A DNA stretch of 64,000 nt from Eubacteriales bacterium (lineage in GTDB: Bacteria > Bacillota > Clostridia > Lachnospirales > Lachnospiraceae). A model generated the notes under the pieces. The model did no database searches, had not been told where the DNA came from, and was given only the letters and a program-made list of their open reading frames with translations. Shown piece by piece: positions 9,913 to 18,144 of the stretch (positions within the stretch are counted from its first letter, which is position 1; each line of letters begins with the position of its first letter). Location: the NCBI GenBank assembly GCA_030537195.1, contig JAUNOK010000005.1, positions 1 through 64,000 of the forward strand. Direction: 5' to 3'. Both the position numbers and the translations under genes were made by a program.

Positions 9913-10170
9913 TCAGATACATTTTTGCTTAACCTTATCAGGACATATACTTACAAGTATAATATCAGGGCCGATTGTGCGGATACATTTGAACGGAATA
10001 ACATATTCATAATCCCTGCCAAGAAAACCACATAATCTTGCCGGGCCTGGAACAATAATTGCAAGTATACATCCGGATGCGGGGTCAAAGTCAATATCAA
10101 TAACGAATCCTAATATGCAGCAGTCTGTATCATTGATAACTGTTTTTCCTTTAAGTTCACATAGACGCAT
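9913..10170 (-). CDS. YlmC/YmxH-family sporulation protein (PRC-barrel)
   Basis: 85 residues; a single PRC-barrel-like domain with MRLCELKGKTVINDTDC at the start and a central GFVIDIDFDP segment. YlmC/YmxH proteins are small PRC-barrel proteins common in sporulating Firmicutes and often encoded next to sporulation sigma factor genes, as here: it is 42 bp downstream of sigG. Function is not established. The ATG at 10170 has AAGGTG upstream. Confidence 0.75.
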   Translation of the reverse strand: MRLCELKGKTVINDTDCCILGFVIDIDFDPASGCILAIIVPGPARLCGFLGRDYEYVIPFKCIRTIGPDIILVSICPDKVKQKCI

Positions 10171-10212
10171 ATGAACACCTTATTCTGTGTTTATATTATT
10201 ATATTGCACTTG

Positions 10213-10989
10213 TTAACAAAGGTGTCTTTTCATGTCACGGAGGGCACATTTTTCCAGACGGCTAACCTGAGCCTGTGATATTCCTAAGTCTTTGGCAACC
10301 TCTGTCTGGGTGCGGCAGTCAAAGAATCTGAGCGTTATTATCTGACGTTCTCTTGGTGACAGGCGGTTTATGGCTTCTTTAAGTGCAATATTACGGACCC
10401 AGTGGTCTTCTGTATTTTTCTTGTCTTTAACCTGGTCTATTACATAGAGTGTGTCACCACCGTCATTAAATACTGGCTCATATAGTGAAATTGAAGGCGT
10501 AACAGCTTCAAGTGCAATGACTATATCTGCTTTGGATATGCCGATTTCTTCGGCTATTTCTGTGATTGTAGGTTCTTTCAGGTTCTTTTTCATAAGGTTT
10601 TCGCGGGTTGTTATCGCTTTGTATGCGGTATCTTTTAATGAACGGCTTACCCGTATTGTACTGTTATCACGAAGATAACGTTTGATTTCTCCAATTATCA
10701 TAGGAACTGCATATGTTGAGAATTGTACATTTAAAGATATATCAAAGTTGTCAATTGCTTTAATCATGCCTATGCAGCCTATCTGGAAAAGGTCATCAAG
10801 ATTCTCACCGCTCTGGCTGAAACGCTGTACAATGCTTAATACAAGTCTTAAGTTTCCTTTTATAAATGTTTCTCTTGCCTGTGTATCTCCTGATTTTATC
10901 TTTGCAAGCAGCTCTTTTGACTGAGCTGGTTTAAGAAGAGGAAGGTCACTTGTATTGACTCCGCATATTTCAACTTTGTATCCAGCCAT
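10213..10989 (-). CDS. sigG: RNA polymerase sporulation-specific sigma factor G
   Basis: 258 residues. Sigma-G directs late forespore transcription. The N-terminal KVEICGVNTSDLPLL motif is the sigma-G-specific anti-sigma/Gin-contact segment. Region 2 (GNLRLVLSIVQRF, DLFQIGCIGMIKAIDNFD, FSTYAVPMIIGEIKRYLRD) and region 4 (LSPRERQIITLRFFDCRTQTEVAKDLGISQ split around residue 215-245) are intact, so the gene appears functional. ATG with AAGGAGGG. The upstream 125 bp is shared divergently with nrdR; I cannot identify a clear sigma-F/G promoter there. Downstream ylmC-like gene fits the Firmicutes arrangement. Confidence 0.93.
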   Translation of the reverse strand: MAGYKVEICGVNTSDLPLLKPAQSKELLAKIKSGDTQARETFIKGNLRLVLSIVQRFSQSGENLDDLFQIGCIGMIKAIDNFDISLNVQFSTYAVPMIIGEIKRYLRDNSTIRVSRSLKDTAYKAITTRENLMKKNLKEPTITEIAEEIGISKADIVIALEAVTPSISLYEPVFNDGGDTLYVIDQVKDKKNTEDHWVRNIALKEAINRLSPRERQIITLRFFDCRTQTEVAKDLGISQAQVSRLEKCALRDMKRHLC

Positions 10990-11055
10990 AATCCCTCCTT
11001 GAATAACACATTTGTTTTCTGACTTATCATTTTCAACTTATCAACATTAAAAGGA

Positions 11056-11084
11056 TTGACATTTTGGCTGGGCTTATTCATAAT
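11056..11084 (+). promoter_or_regulatory. Promoter of nrdR
   Basis: A consensus TTGACA at 11056-11061 and CATAAT at 11079-11084 are spaced by 17 bp, in the divergent region between sigG and nrdR. Confidence 0.6.
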
Positions 11085-11116
11085 TAATTTATATATTTAA
11101 TTCGGAGGTAGATAGC

Positions 11117-11563
11117 GTGAAGTGTCCGTTTTGTGGTAAAGATAACACTAAGGTAATTGATTCAAGACCAACTGATGACAGTTCAATAAGAAGAAGACGT
11201 CAGTGTGATGAGTGTGGTAAGAGATTTACTACATATGAGAAGATTGAGTCTATGCCACTTATTGTTATTAAGAAAGATAATAACAGAGAACCTTATGACA
11301 GAGAGAAGATAACAGCCGGCATAGTAAGATCATGCCATAAAAGACCTGTTTCTATCTCACAGATTAATAACATGGTTGATGAGATAGAGACTCAGATATT
11401 CAATATCGGAGAGAAAGAGATTTCAACTAAGACTATCGGTGAAATCGTTATGAGCAAGCTTAAGAATGTTGATGAGGTTGCTTATGTGAGATTTGCTTCT
11501 GTATACAGAGAGTTTAAGGATGTTGATTCATTTATGGAAGAGATTAAGAAGATTCTTAAGTAA
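11117..11563 (+). CDS. nrdR: Transcriptional repressor NrdR
   Basis: 148 residues, the standard NrdR length. NrdR represses ribonucleotide reductase genes in response to ATP/dATP. The N-terminal zinc ribbon has CPFC (residues 3-6) and CDECGKRF (about 31-38), followed by an ATP-cone domain with [16 protein letters not shown]. The start is GTG at 11117 after TCGGAGGTAGATAGC, matching the usual MKCPFC N terminus. No nrd gene is in the window. Confidence 0.95.
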   Translation: MKCPFCGKDNTKVIDSRPTDDSSIRRRRQCDECGKRFTTYEKIESMPLIVIKKDNNREPYDREKITAGIVRSCHKRPVSISQINNMVDEIETQIFNIGEKEISTKTIGEIVMSKLKNVDEVAYVRFASVYREFKDVDSFMEEIKKILK

Positions 11564-11602
11564 TATATCAGAAGCAGATTAAAGAAAGGCAGCATTTAGG
11601 TT

Positions 11603-12100
11603 ATGTTTAAGAGATTCTATCCTGATATATATATTGATTCAGCTTATGACATTGATTATCAGGGCCTTTATGACAAGGGCTACAGAGGGATTGTGTTTGA
11701 TATTGACAATACGCTTGTTGAACATGGAGCGCCTGTTACAAAGCGTTGCAGTGATCTGTTTGACAGATTAAGAGGTATTGGCTTTGAGACATGTATTATA
11801 TCTAATAATAAGGAGTACAGGGTCAAGCCTCTGGCAGACGCCTGCGGTTCAAGATATGTAAGCAAGGCAAGAAAGCCATCACCTGTTAATTATATTAGGG
11901 CTATGGAGATTATGGGAACTGATACAGGCAACACATTTTTTGTTGGTGACCAGCTTTTTACTGATGTATGGGGAGCTAACAAGGCTGGTATCATGTCTAT
12001 TCTTGTTAAGCCTATTGATAAGCATGAAGAGATTCAGATTATTCTTAAGAGAAGACTGGAATGGATTGTATTATTTTTTTATAAAAGAAGAAAACAGTAA
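11603..12100 (+). CDS. yqeG: YqeG-family HAD phosphatase (subfamily IIIA)
   Basis: 165 residues. HAD motif I is DIDNTLVEHG (about residues 32-41), motif II is ISNN (about 66-69), Lys in ARKPSP, and motif IV is VGDQLFTDVWGANKAG. This is the YqeG family, which in Bacillus lies next to yqeH/aroE; here too aroE follows 21 bp downstream. Members are linked to phosphatidylglycerophosphate phosphatase activity in plants and cyanobacteria, but the bacterial Firmicutes function is not settled. The ribosome binding site (AAAGGCAG) is somewhat distant from the ATG. Confidence 0.88.
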   Translation: MFKRFYPDIYIDSAYDIDYQGLYDKGYRGIVFDIDNTLVEHGAPVTKRCSDLFDRLRGIGFETCIISNNKEYRVKPLADACGSRYVSKARKPSPVNYIRAMEIMGTDTGNTFFVGDQLFTDVWGANKAGIMSILVKPIDKHEEIQIILKRRLEWIVLFFYKRRKQ

Positions 12101-12121
12101 TTGTTTAAAGGAGCTTAAGTT

Positions 12122-12994
12122 ATGGACATCAAAGGAACAACCAGAGTATGCGGGCTTATTGGTAATCCGGTAGGACATTCTGTGTCACCGGCAATTCACA
12201 ATAATCTTGCACAGTTAACAGGGAAAGATATGGTGTATACCACATTTAAAGTTGAGAGAGGTGATGTGGCGGCAGCTGTTAAAGGGGCATACAGTCTTAA
12301 TATTCTTGGGCTTAATGTTACAGTTCCACACAAGTCAGAGGTTATTGATACTCTTGTTGATATTGATCCGCTTGCTAAGGCTATAGGAGCTGTTAATACT
12401 CTTGTAAGGGTTGATGGAGGATTCAAAGGATACAACACTGATATTCTTGGTCTTGCAAGGGAACTTGAGGATGAGGGCATTGAACTTGAGAATTCCAGGG
12501 TTATTATTCTTGGAGCGGGAGGAGCTGCAAGAGCTATAACATTCTTATGTTCAAGTAAGAATGCACAGTGTGTGTATCTGTTAAACAGAACAGTTGATAA
12601 GGCAGAGGCGATTGCACAGGCTGTTAATACACATTTTAACAATGATAAGGTTATTCCTATGAATATTGCTGATTATGCTGATATTCCGGGAGATGATTAT
12701 GTCGTTATACAGACAACAAGCGTTGGACTTCATCCGAATGACGATGCTGTTGTTATTGATGATGAAGCATTTTACAGGAAGGCAGCAGTTGGTGTTGATA
12801 TTATATATAATCCGGCTGAGACTAAGTTTATGAAGCTTATCAAGGCACAGGGTAAGAATGCGTATAATGGTCTTAAGATGCTCCTGTACCAGGGCGTAAG
12901 CGCATATGAGCTCTGGAATGACTGTAAGATTACTAAAGAAGAGGCTGATGAGGTATATAAGTGTCTTCAGAAGGAGCTTGGAATTGATGAATAA
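12122..12994 (+). CDS. aroE: Shikimate dehydrogenase (NADP+)
   Basis: 290 residues. It reduces 3-dehydroshikimate to shikimate. Substrate-binding GNPVGHSVSPAIHN (about residues 14-27) with catalytic Lys in NVTVPHKSEV (about 63-72), NTLV and NTDILGLARE follow, then the NADP-binding GAGGAARAITF near 128-138, and C-terminal YNGLKMLLYQG. ATG behind AAGGAG. It is the first of three contiguous shikimate genes, aroE-aroK-aroQ, with the next start inside its own end. Confidence 0.95.
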   Translation: MDIKGTTRVCGLIGNPVGHSVSPAIHNNLAQLTGKDMVYTTFKVERGDVAAAVKGAYSLNILGLNVTVPHKSEVIDTLVDIDPLAKAIGAVNTLVRVDGGFKGYNTDILGLARELEDEGIELENSRVIILGAGGAARAITFLCSSKNAQCVYLLNRTVDKAEAIAQAVNTHFNNDKVIPMNIADYADIPGDDYVVIQTTSVGLHPNDDAVVIDDEAFYRKAAVGVDIIYNPAETKFMKLIKAQGKNAYNGLKMLLYQGVSAYELWNDCKITKEEADEVYKCLQKELGIDE

Positions 12995-13523
12995 CGGACA
13001 TAACAATATTATTCTCATTGGATTTATGGGAAGTGGCAAGACAACATTTGGAAGGTGGATTACCAAGACCCACAATATGGATTTTCTTGATACTGATGAG
13101 TATATTGAGAATAAGTACAACAAGCTTATTAAGGATATATTCAGTGATTCAGGCGAAGAGGCATTTAGAGATATGGAGACACAGGCGGTTAAGGAACTTG
13201 CGCTAAGCTGTGATAATTGTGTTATATCTGTTGGAGGAGGACTTCCTGTAAGGGAGGTTAACAGAAGGCTTCTTAAGGAGCTTGGAATTGTTGTATATCT
13301 GGAGGCATCAGTTGATGAGCTGGTAAAACGTCTGTCAAAGGATACAAGCAGACCGCTTCTTGCAGGCGGCAATCTAAGAGAGAAGATTGAAAGCCTTATG
13401 GCTGCAAGAGAAGCTCTTTATAAAGATGCAGCGGATATTATTGTTAAGACTGATGGCAGAAGATTTGAAGATATGTATGCAGATGTTGTGACAGCTATTA
13501 ATATGGGAATAATGGAGGATTGA
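12987..13523 (+). CDS. aroK: Shikimate kinase
   Basis: 178 residues. It phosphorylates shikimate at the 3-hydroxyl using ATP. Walker A is GFMGSGKTTFG (about residues 10-20), the shikimate-binding DTDEYIE follows near 34-40, F-R-x2-E appears as EEAFRDMETQAV, then GGGLPV, and the LID has RPLL. The start is ATG at 12987, overlapping the aroE stop by 8 bp, with AAGGAG at 12971-12976; a longer in-frame ORF upstream lies inside aroE and is rejected. It is translationally coupled to aroE and abuts aroQ. Confidence 0.94.
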   Translation: MNNGHNNIILIGFMGSGKTTFGRWITKTHNMDFLDTDEYIENKYNKLIKDIFSDSGEEAFRDMETQAVKELALSCDNCVISVGGGLPVREVNRRLLKELGIVVYLEASVDELVKRLSKDTSRPLLAGGNLREKIESLMAAREALYKDAADIIVKTDGRRFEDMYADVVTAINMGIMED

Positions 13524-13524
13524 T

Positions 13525-13968
13525 ATGAAGATACTTGTAATGAACGGACCTAACATTAATTTTCTTGGAATAAGAGAGAAAGGTATCTATGGCGAACAGA
13601 ATTATGAAGCTCTTGTTTCAATGATTGAGAAGAAGGCAGAAGAGCTTGGAGTTGATGTGGAAGTATTCCAGAGCAATCACGAAGGTGCTATAATTGATAA
13701 GATTCAGGAGGCATACTACAATGATGTTGATGGAATTGTTATTAATCCTGGAGCATTCACACATTACAGCTATGCGGTAAGAGATGCACTTGCATCTGTT
13801 GCAGCTATTCCTAAGATTGAAGTCCATATATCCAACGTACATACAAGAGAGGAGTTCAGACATACATCTGTGACAGTTCCCGTATGTAACGGACAGGTTG
13901 TAGGACTTGGACTTAAGGGATATTTATATGCAATGGAAGCAGTTGTTGACCTTGCTGCGAAAAAGTAG
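13525..13968 (+). CDS. aroQ: Type II 3-dehydroquinate dehydratase
   Basis: 147 residues, typical type II dodecameric enzyme that removes water from 3-dehydroquinate. MKILVMNGPNINFLGIRE at the N terminus includes the catalytic loop, with YGEQNYE after it; FQSNHEGAIIDKI, NPGAFTHYSYAVRDAL and the His in EVHISNVHTREEFR are all present. It begins 1 bp after the aroK stop, so it belongs to the same operon, with ATTGGAGGATTGAT-type ribosome binding sequence inside the end of aroK. Confidence 0.95.
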   Translation: MKILVMNGPNINFLGIREKGIYGEQNYEALVSMIEKKAEELGVDVEVFQSNHEGAIIDKIQEAYYNDVDGIVINPGAFTHYSYAVRDALASVAAIPKIEVHISNVHTREEFRHTSVTVPVCNGQVVGLGLKGYLYAMEAVVDLAAKK

Positions 13969-13997
13969 TTGCCAAATGTTTATATTTATTATACAAT
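13969..13997 (+). promoter_or_regulatory. Promoter of efp
   Basis: TTGCCA at 13969-13974 and TACAAT at 13992-13997 are spaced by 17 bp, directly after aroQ. efp then has its own TAGGAGG ribosome binding site. Confidence 0.55.
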
Positions 13998-14036
13998 ATT
14001 AGAAGTCATTTGATTATTTAGGAGGTATACCAAAGA

Positions 14037-14594
14037 ATGGTAGATGCAGGTAGTTTTAAGAATGGTATTACAATTCAGTATGAGAACGGAATTTGGCAGG
14101 TAATCGAATTCCAGCATGTTAAGCCTGGTAAGGGATCACCTTTCGTTAGAGCTAAGTTAAAGAATATTATTTCTGGTGGTGTTATAGAGAATTCTTTCAG
14201 ACCAACTGAGAAGTTTGATCTTGCACACATCGACAGATCTGAGTATCAGTATTTATATGCTGATGGCGATCTTTACAACTTCATGAACACAGAGACATAT
14301 GACCAGATCGCATTAAGCGCTGATCAGGTTGGTGATTCTCTTAAGTTCGTTAAAGAGAACGAGATCGTTAAGCTCTGTTCACATGATGGTAACGTATTTG
14401 CTATCGAGCCACCTATTTCAGTTGAGCTTGAAGTAACAGATACAGAGCCAGGTATCAAGGGTAACACAGCAACAGGTGCTACTAAGCCAGCTATCGTTGA
14501 GACAGGAGCTAAGATTATGGTTCCATTGTTCGTTAACCAGGGCGATAGAATTAAGATTGATACTCGTACAGGTGAGTACACATCAAGAGCATAA
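14037..14594 (+). CDS. efp: Elongation factor P
   Basis: 185 residues, three-domain EF-P that relieves ribosome stalling at proline stretches. The N-terminal KOW-like domain has [19 protein letters not shown], with the modification-site Lys at the tip of the PGKGSPF loop. The OB domains end with the conserved [17 protein letters not shown]. Start ATG with AGGAGG. It has its own promoter and a strong terminator, so it is monocistronic. Confidence 0.96.
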   Translation: MVDAGSFKNGITIQYENGIWQVIEFQHVKPGKGSPFVRAKLKNIISGGVIENSFRPTEKFDLAHIDRSEYQYLYADGDLYNFMNTETYDQIALSADQVGDSLKFVKENEIVKLCSHDGNVFAIEPPISVELEVTDTEPGIKGNTATGATKPAIVETGAKIMVPLFVNQGDRIKIDTRTGEYTSRA

Positions 14595-14617
14595 TTAATT
14601 ATTTATGTATTATTAAA

Positions 14618-14650
14618 GGCTGTCATGCAATGCATGGCAGCCCTTTTTTT
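14618..14650 (+). terminator. Intrinsic terminator of efp
   Basis: An 11-bp stem (14618-14628 with 14632-14642, one G-T pair) followed by seven T. The dispersed element at 14651 begins at the very next base. Confidence 0.9.
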
Positions 14651-14803
14651 GCGCGAGTAGCGATGAGAATAGCTGCAAAATTTATAATCATGCTTGCATG
14701 AATTATAAATTGGGCGGATATTCGAGGAGCACCGCGACAATGCCAGACTTTAGTCTGGCATATGCGCTGCTCGCGCGAGTAGCGATGAGAATAGTTACAC
14801 AAC
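14651..14803 (+). repeat. Structured dispersed element, copy A (CUUG hairpin element)
   Basis: It starts right after the efp terminator T-run. A 22-bp segment at 14651-14672 recurs exactly at 14773-14794. Between them lie an outer pairing (GAATA 14667-14671 with TATTC 14719-14723), a long hairpin 14679-14711 with a GCTTGC tip and one unpaired base five pairs below it on the 3' side, then a perfect hairpin TGCCAGACT/AGTCTGGCA (14741-14760) flanked by complementary GAGC/GCTC. The same design occurs at 30490 and 42833. It has no coding capacity; the right end reaches the stop codon of the convergent DUF1540 gene. Confidence 0.75.
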
Positions 14804-15117
14804 TATCCTCTTGCCTGGAATGTTGTACAGACTGTATCATCTTCAGTTACAGCCTTTATACCTGATATGTCTACATGGTCAGCATCACATTTTTTATTGG
14901 TATTATATATGCAGTTAGTTGCCTCACATGAGATAGATAAAGAATCTTTAGGAAGATGGCACATATTAGTTGCACCAGGTTTCTGATGTTCATAGTCACC
15001 ACAGCATGTTTCACCACATCGGCATGCAGAGCTTCCTTCTACACAGATTGAATTAAGACAGCACTGGTTGTCACAGTTATGCACGCAAGATGCAGCATTA
15101 CAGTTAAGATTACCCAT
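14803..15117 (-). CDS. DUF1540-type cysteine-rich protein
   Basis: 104 residues with two cysteine-rich repeats: residues about 4-50 (CNAASCVHNCDNQC, then CRCGETCC) and about 70-102 (CEATNCIYNTNKKC ... CTTF). The pattern C-x4-C-x3-N/C-x2-C matches DUF1540, a small family of Firmicutes metal-binding-like domains with no proven function. The start is ATG at 15117, preceded by AAAGGAGC; an upstream in-frame codon at 15141 is rejected because it overlaps the lepB terminator. It is the last gene of a leftward run from lepB. Confidence 0.75.
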   Translation of the reverse strand: MGNLNCNAASCVHNCDNQCCLNSICVEGSSACRCGETCCGDYEHQKPGATNMCHLPKDSLSISCEATNCIYNTNKKCDADHVDISGIKAVTEDDTVCTTFQARG

Positions 15118-15131
15118 AATATAGCTCCTTT

Positions 15132-15180
15132 CAAAAAACAATTATGACCGCCATGTTGCAATTAACATAGCGGCCATATT
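15132..15180 (-). terminator. Intrinsic terminator of lepB (minus strand)
   Basis: Read on the minus strand, a stem of about 13 bp (15164-15176 with 15145-15157) is followed by a run of T (15132-15137 as A on the plus strand), just ahead of the DUF1540 start. Confidence 0.65.
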
Positions 15181-15215
15181 ATTGTTCCCTGAATATTACC
15201 TATTATGCAGGATGA

Positions 15216-15935
15216 TTATTTAATAAAAGAAAATGAAAATCTTTTCGTCCTGACATTGAAGTATCTAAAAGAAACTTTAGCAATTATCTTGTCTTTAGAT
15301 ACAAATGTATTAGTCCAGTATCTGGAATCTTTGGAGTTGTTACGGTTGTCACCTAACATAAAATATGAACCTGAAGGTACAACATATGTCAGGTCTTCAC
15401 CATCACTGTTCATTGGTTCACGGATATAATCTTCTTCGAGCATCTCGCCATTGACATAAACGTGACCATTCTTGATATTAATAACATCCCCAGGAACTCC
15501 GATAACTCTTTTAACAAAGTTCTGTGATTCATCATCAGGATACTTAAATATTACAATATCGCCACGTTCAGGTTCGTGGAACAGATATGCCAGACGGAAA
15601 CCAATAAGTCTGTCGCCTGTAAGAATAGTATTCTCCATAGAACCAGAAGGAACCTGTGCATTAACTATAATGAATCTTGTAAATAGAAATGCAACTATGA
15701 TGGCAACGGCAAGAATCTTAACATAGCTTAATATTTCCTGACCGACACTTTCTTTATGATTCTTGTGGGAAGCAGGAGCAACCGGCTCATCGCTGTAACG
15801 TGGAATATCATAATCATCGTAATCTGAGTCATCATCATAAGAGAAATCGTCGTCAATATCATCTAAGAATTCTATACCGTCGTCGTATTTTGCTTTAGTA
15901 TCATCGTCATAATCGTTGTAATTAAAATTAGTCAT
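15216..15935 (-). CDS. lepB: Signal peptidase I with acidic cytoplasmic tail
   Basis: 239 residues. It cleaves signal peptides of secreted proteins on the outer membrane face. The catalytic Ser99 is in PSGSMENTI, the catalytic Lys142 in QNFVKRVIGVPGD, and box E is LGDNRNNSKDSRYW. A single membrane segment spans about residues 69-91. The first 50 residues are unusual: about 21 are Asp or Glu, interspersed with Tyr. The rest is standard for Firmicutes SipS-like enzymes. It lies 49 bp downstream of htpG on the same strand. Confidence 0.92.
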   Translation of the reverse strand: MTNFNYNDYDDDTKAKYDDGIEFLDDIDDDFSYDDDSDYDDYDIPRYSDEPVAPASHKNHKESVGQEILSYVKILAVAIIVAFLFTRFIIVNAQVPSGSMENTILTGDRLIGFRLAYLFHEPERGDIVIFKYPDDESQNFVKRVIGVPGDVINIKNGHVYVNGEMLEEDYIREPMNSDGEDLTYVVPSGSYFMLGDNRNNSKDSRYWTNTFVSKDKIIAKVSFRYFNVRTKRFSFSFIK

Positions 15936-15984
15936 GTTATATGTTTCCTTATTGTTATATAAGACAATGATAGTTTAAATAGTA

Positions 15985-17979
15985 TTATTTTGCAAGTAAT
16001 TCCATGATTTTATTGCTTCTTGCAATAAATCCAGTCATCTGTTCAGGAGAGAGTGGTGCATGACTAAGCATAGCAAGATCGTAAAGCTGTTCGCATATAA
16101 TCTTAGTATTTTCTCCGTCTGAATGTTCAGCAACATATTTAACAAGATCATTGTTGGCATTAAGTACAAGAGTCTGTCCTTCAGTACCAAACATTGAAGG
16201 ATCCATGCCAGCCATACCATACATCTTCATCATATCCTGCATACGTCTGCTTTCTTCTGAGAGAGTAATCATTGAAGATATAGATGCATCCTTTAATTTC
16301 TCTACACTAACAGTTAAATTCTCTTTGCCAAGAGCATCCTTAAAGGTCTTAGAGAGCTTTTCAGTCATGTCCTTCAACTCGTCTTCAGAAGTCTCCTCCT
16401 TAAAGCTGTCTGAAAGATCTGCATCGATACGCTTGAACTTGAGATTCTCGTTCTTAGATTCCATGTTAGTGATGAATGGCTGGTCGATATTATGAGTAAG
16501 AATTACGGCATCAATTCCTTCATTCTTGAACATGTTGATGTACTGGCTCTGCTCAACTTCATCTGTTACATAGAATATTGTGTTCTCGTGTTTTTCTTTA
16601 TTCTCTTCAAGACATTCCTTAAGAGTTAAATATTTGCCGTCAAGATTCTTGAATATGATGTAATCATTCATCTTCTCAGCAAATTTTTCATCCTTTAAGC
16701 AGCCGAACTTGATAAATGGATTGATATCATCCCAGTATTTCTCATAGTTTTCTTTATCTGTCTTACACATTCCTGAAAGCTTGTCGGCAACCTTTTTAGT
16801 GATGTAATCAGATATCTTCTTAACAAATCCATCGTTCTGAAGTGCTGAACGTGATACATTAAGTGGAAGGTCTGGGCAGTCAATAACACCTTTAAGAAGG
16901 AGTAAGAACTCTGGAATAACTTCTTTAATGTTATCTGCTACGAATACCTGATTGTTATAAAGCTTTATAGTACCTTCAATAGATTCATACTCTGTATTAA
17001 TCTTAGGGAAGTAGAGAATACCCTTAAGATTGAATGGATAATCCATGTTAAGGTGAATCCAGAATAATGGTTCTTTATAATCGTGGAATACCTTGCGGTA
17101 GAATTCCTTGTAATCTTCATCTGAACATTCATTAGGATGCTTTGTCCAGAGAGGATGGATATCGTTGATTGCAACTGGTCTTTTGACAATCTTAGCCATT
17201 TTTTTGGCTGGAACTTTCTCAACAGTTTCCTTAGTTCCATCTTCTTTCTCAACTTCTTCTGTAACAGCGTCCTTTATAAATGTATCAAGAACTGTATCTT
17301 TTTCCGTAACTTCTTCCTCAGGAATCTCCTCAGTCTGCTCGCCGGCATCTTCATTAGTTACAAAGATTGGAACTGGCATGAAAGAGCAGTATTTGTCAAG
17401 AACTTCTTTAGCTTTATATTCGTTGGCAAATTCATAGCTGTCTTCATTGAGGTAAAGAGTAATCTCTGTACCAGGAGTTGCTTTAGTTCCCTCACTTATA
17501 TCATATTCAGTTCCGCCGTCACATGACCAGTGAACTGATTCAGCTCCGTCCTTAAATGAAAGAGTATCAATAGTAACCTGGTCAGCAACCATAAATGCTG
17601 AATAGAAACCTAAACCAAAATGTCCGATAATCTGGTCATCATTAGCCTTATCCTTATATTTTTCAAGGAATGCTTCAGCACCTGAAAAAGCAATCTGGTT
17701 GATATACTCATCAACCTCTTCATTAGTCATACCGATACCGTTATCAATGATCTTGATTGTCTTATCTTTAGCAGAAAGCTTAATCTCAACCTTATAATCA
17801 ATATCGTCTGGAGCTTCGTATTCTCCAATCATTGAAAGCTTCTTGAGTTTAGTGATAGCATCGCATGCATTAGAAACTAACTCTCTATAGAAGATATCAT
17901 GGTCAGAATACATCCATTTCTTGATGATAGGGAAAATATTCTGGCTGTTAATAGATAAATTACCATGTTCTTTTGACAT
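15985..17979 (-). CDS. htpG: Molecular chaperone HtpG (Hsp90)
   Basis: 664 residues. ATP-dependent Hsp90-family chaperone. The GHKL ATPase domain shows ELVSNACDAITKL (residues about 34-46), DNGIGM, GHFGLGFYSAFMVAD and a T in GTEI. The middle domain has NRPVAI-like RPVAIN, PLNVSRSALQND, and the C-terminal dimer domain ends at LLAK. A Glu-rich charged insert (around 215-250, EETEIPEEEVTEKD region) separates N and middle domains. A CIRCE operator lies 79 bp upstream, so HrcA repression is likely. Confidence 0.95.
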   Translation of the reverse strand: MSKEHGNLSINSQNIFPIIKKWMYSDHDIFYRELVSNACDAITKLKKLSMIGEYEAPDDIDYKVEIKLSAKDKTIKIIDNGIGMTNEEVDEYINQIAFSGAEAFLEKYKDKANDDQIIGHFGLGFYSAFMVADQVTIDTLSFKDGAESVHWSCDGGTEYDISEGTKATPGTEITLYLNEDSYEFANEYKAKEVLDKYCSFMPVPIFVTNEDAGEQTEEIPEEEVTEKDTVLDTFIKDAVTEEVEKEDGTKETVEKVPAKKMAKIVKRPVAINDIHPLWTKHPNECSDEDYKEFYRKVFHDYKEPLFWIHLNMDYPFNLKGILYFPKINTEYESIEGTIKLYNNQVFVADNIKEVIPEFLLLLKGVIDCPDLPLNVSRSALQNDGFVKKISDYITKKVADKLSGMCKTDKENYEKYWDDINPFIKFGCLKDEKFAEKMNDYIIFKNLDGKYLTLKECLEENKEKHENTIFYVTDEVEQSQYINMFKNEGIDAVILTHNIDQPFITNMESKNENLKFKRIDADLSDSFKEETSEDELKDMTEKLSKTFKDALGKENLTVSVEKLKDASISSMITLSEESRRMQDMMKMYGMAGMDPSMFGTEGQTLVLNANNDLVKYVAEHSDGENTKIICEQLYDLAMLSHAPLSPEQMTGFIARSNKIMELLAK

Positions 17980-18057
17980 AATATTTCACTCTCCAATCTA
18001 TATAGTATAAAACTAAGTGTTAATTTAATACACGAATAAACAGAAGTCAAGCAAAAA

Positions 18058-18084
18058 CTAGCACTCAAAGGTAAAGAGTGCTAA
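18058..18084 (-). promoter_or_regulatory. CIRCE operator (HrcA binding site) upstream of htpG
   Basis: CTAGCACTC-N9-GAGTGCTAA, 17 of 18 arm bases match the CIRCE consensus TTAGCACTC-N9-GAGTGCTAA. On the minus strand it precedes a TTGACT box at 18046-18051 and htpG. HrcA normally controls groESL and dnaK; its use for htpG is less common. Confidence 0.88.
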
Positions 18085-18089
18085 CAAAA

Positions 18090-18117
18090 AGCCGCCTGTG
18101 CGTGTAAACAGGCGGTT
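18090..18117 (-). terminator. Intrinsic terminator of the DUF5721-like gene
   Basis: An eight-base stem (CCGCCTGT 18092-18099 with ACAGGCGG 18108-18115). On the minus strand it is followed by CTTTTTG and then directly by the CIRCE site, so the htpG unit is insulated. Confidence 0.75.
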
Positions 18118-18144
18118 TTGCGGGATTTATTAAATAATTCTAAA

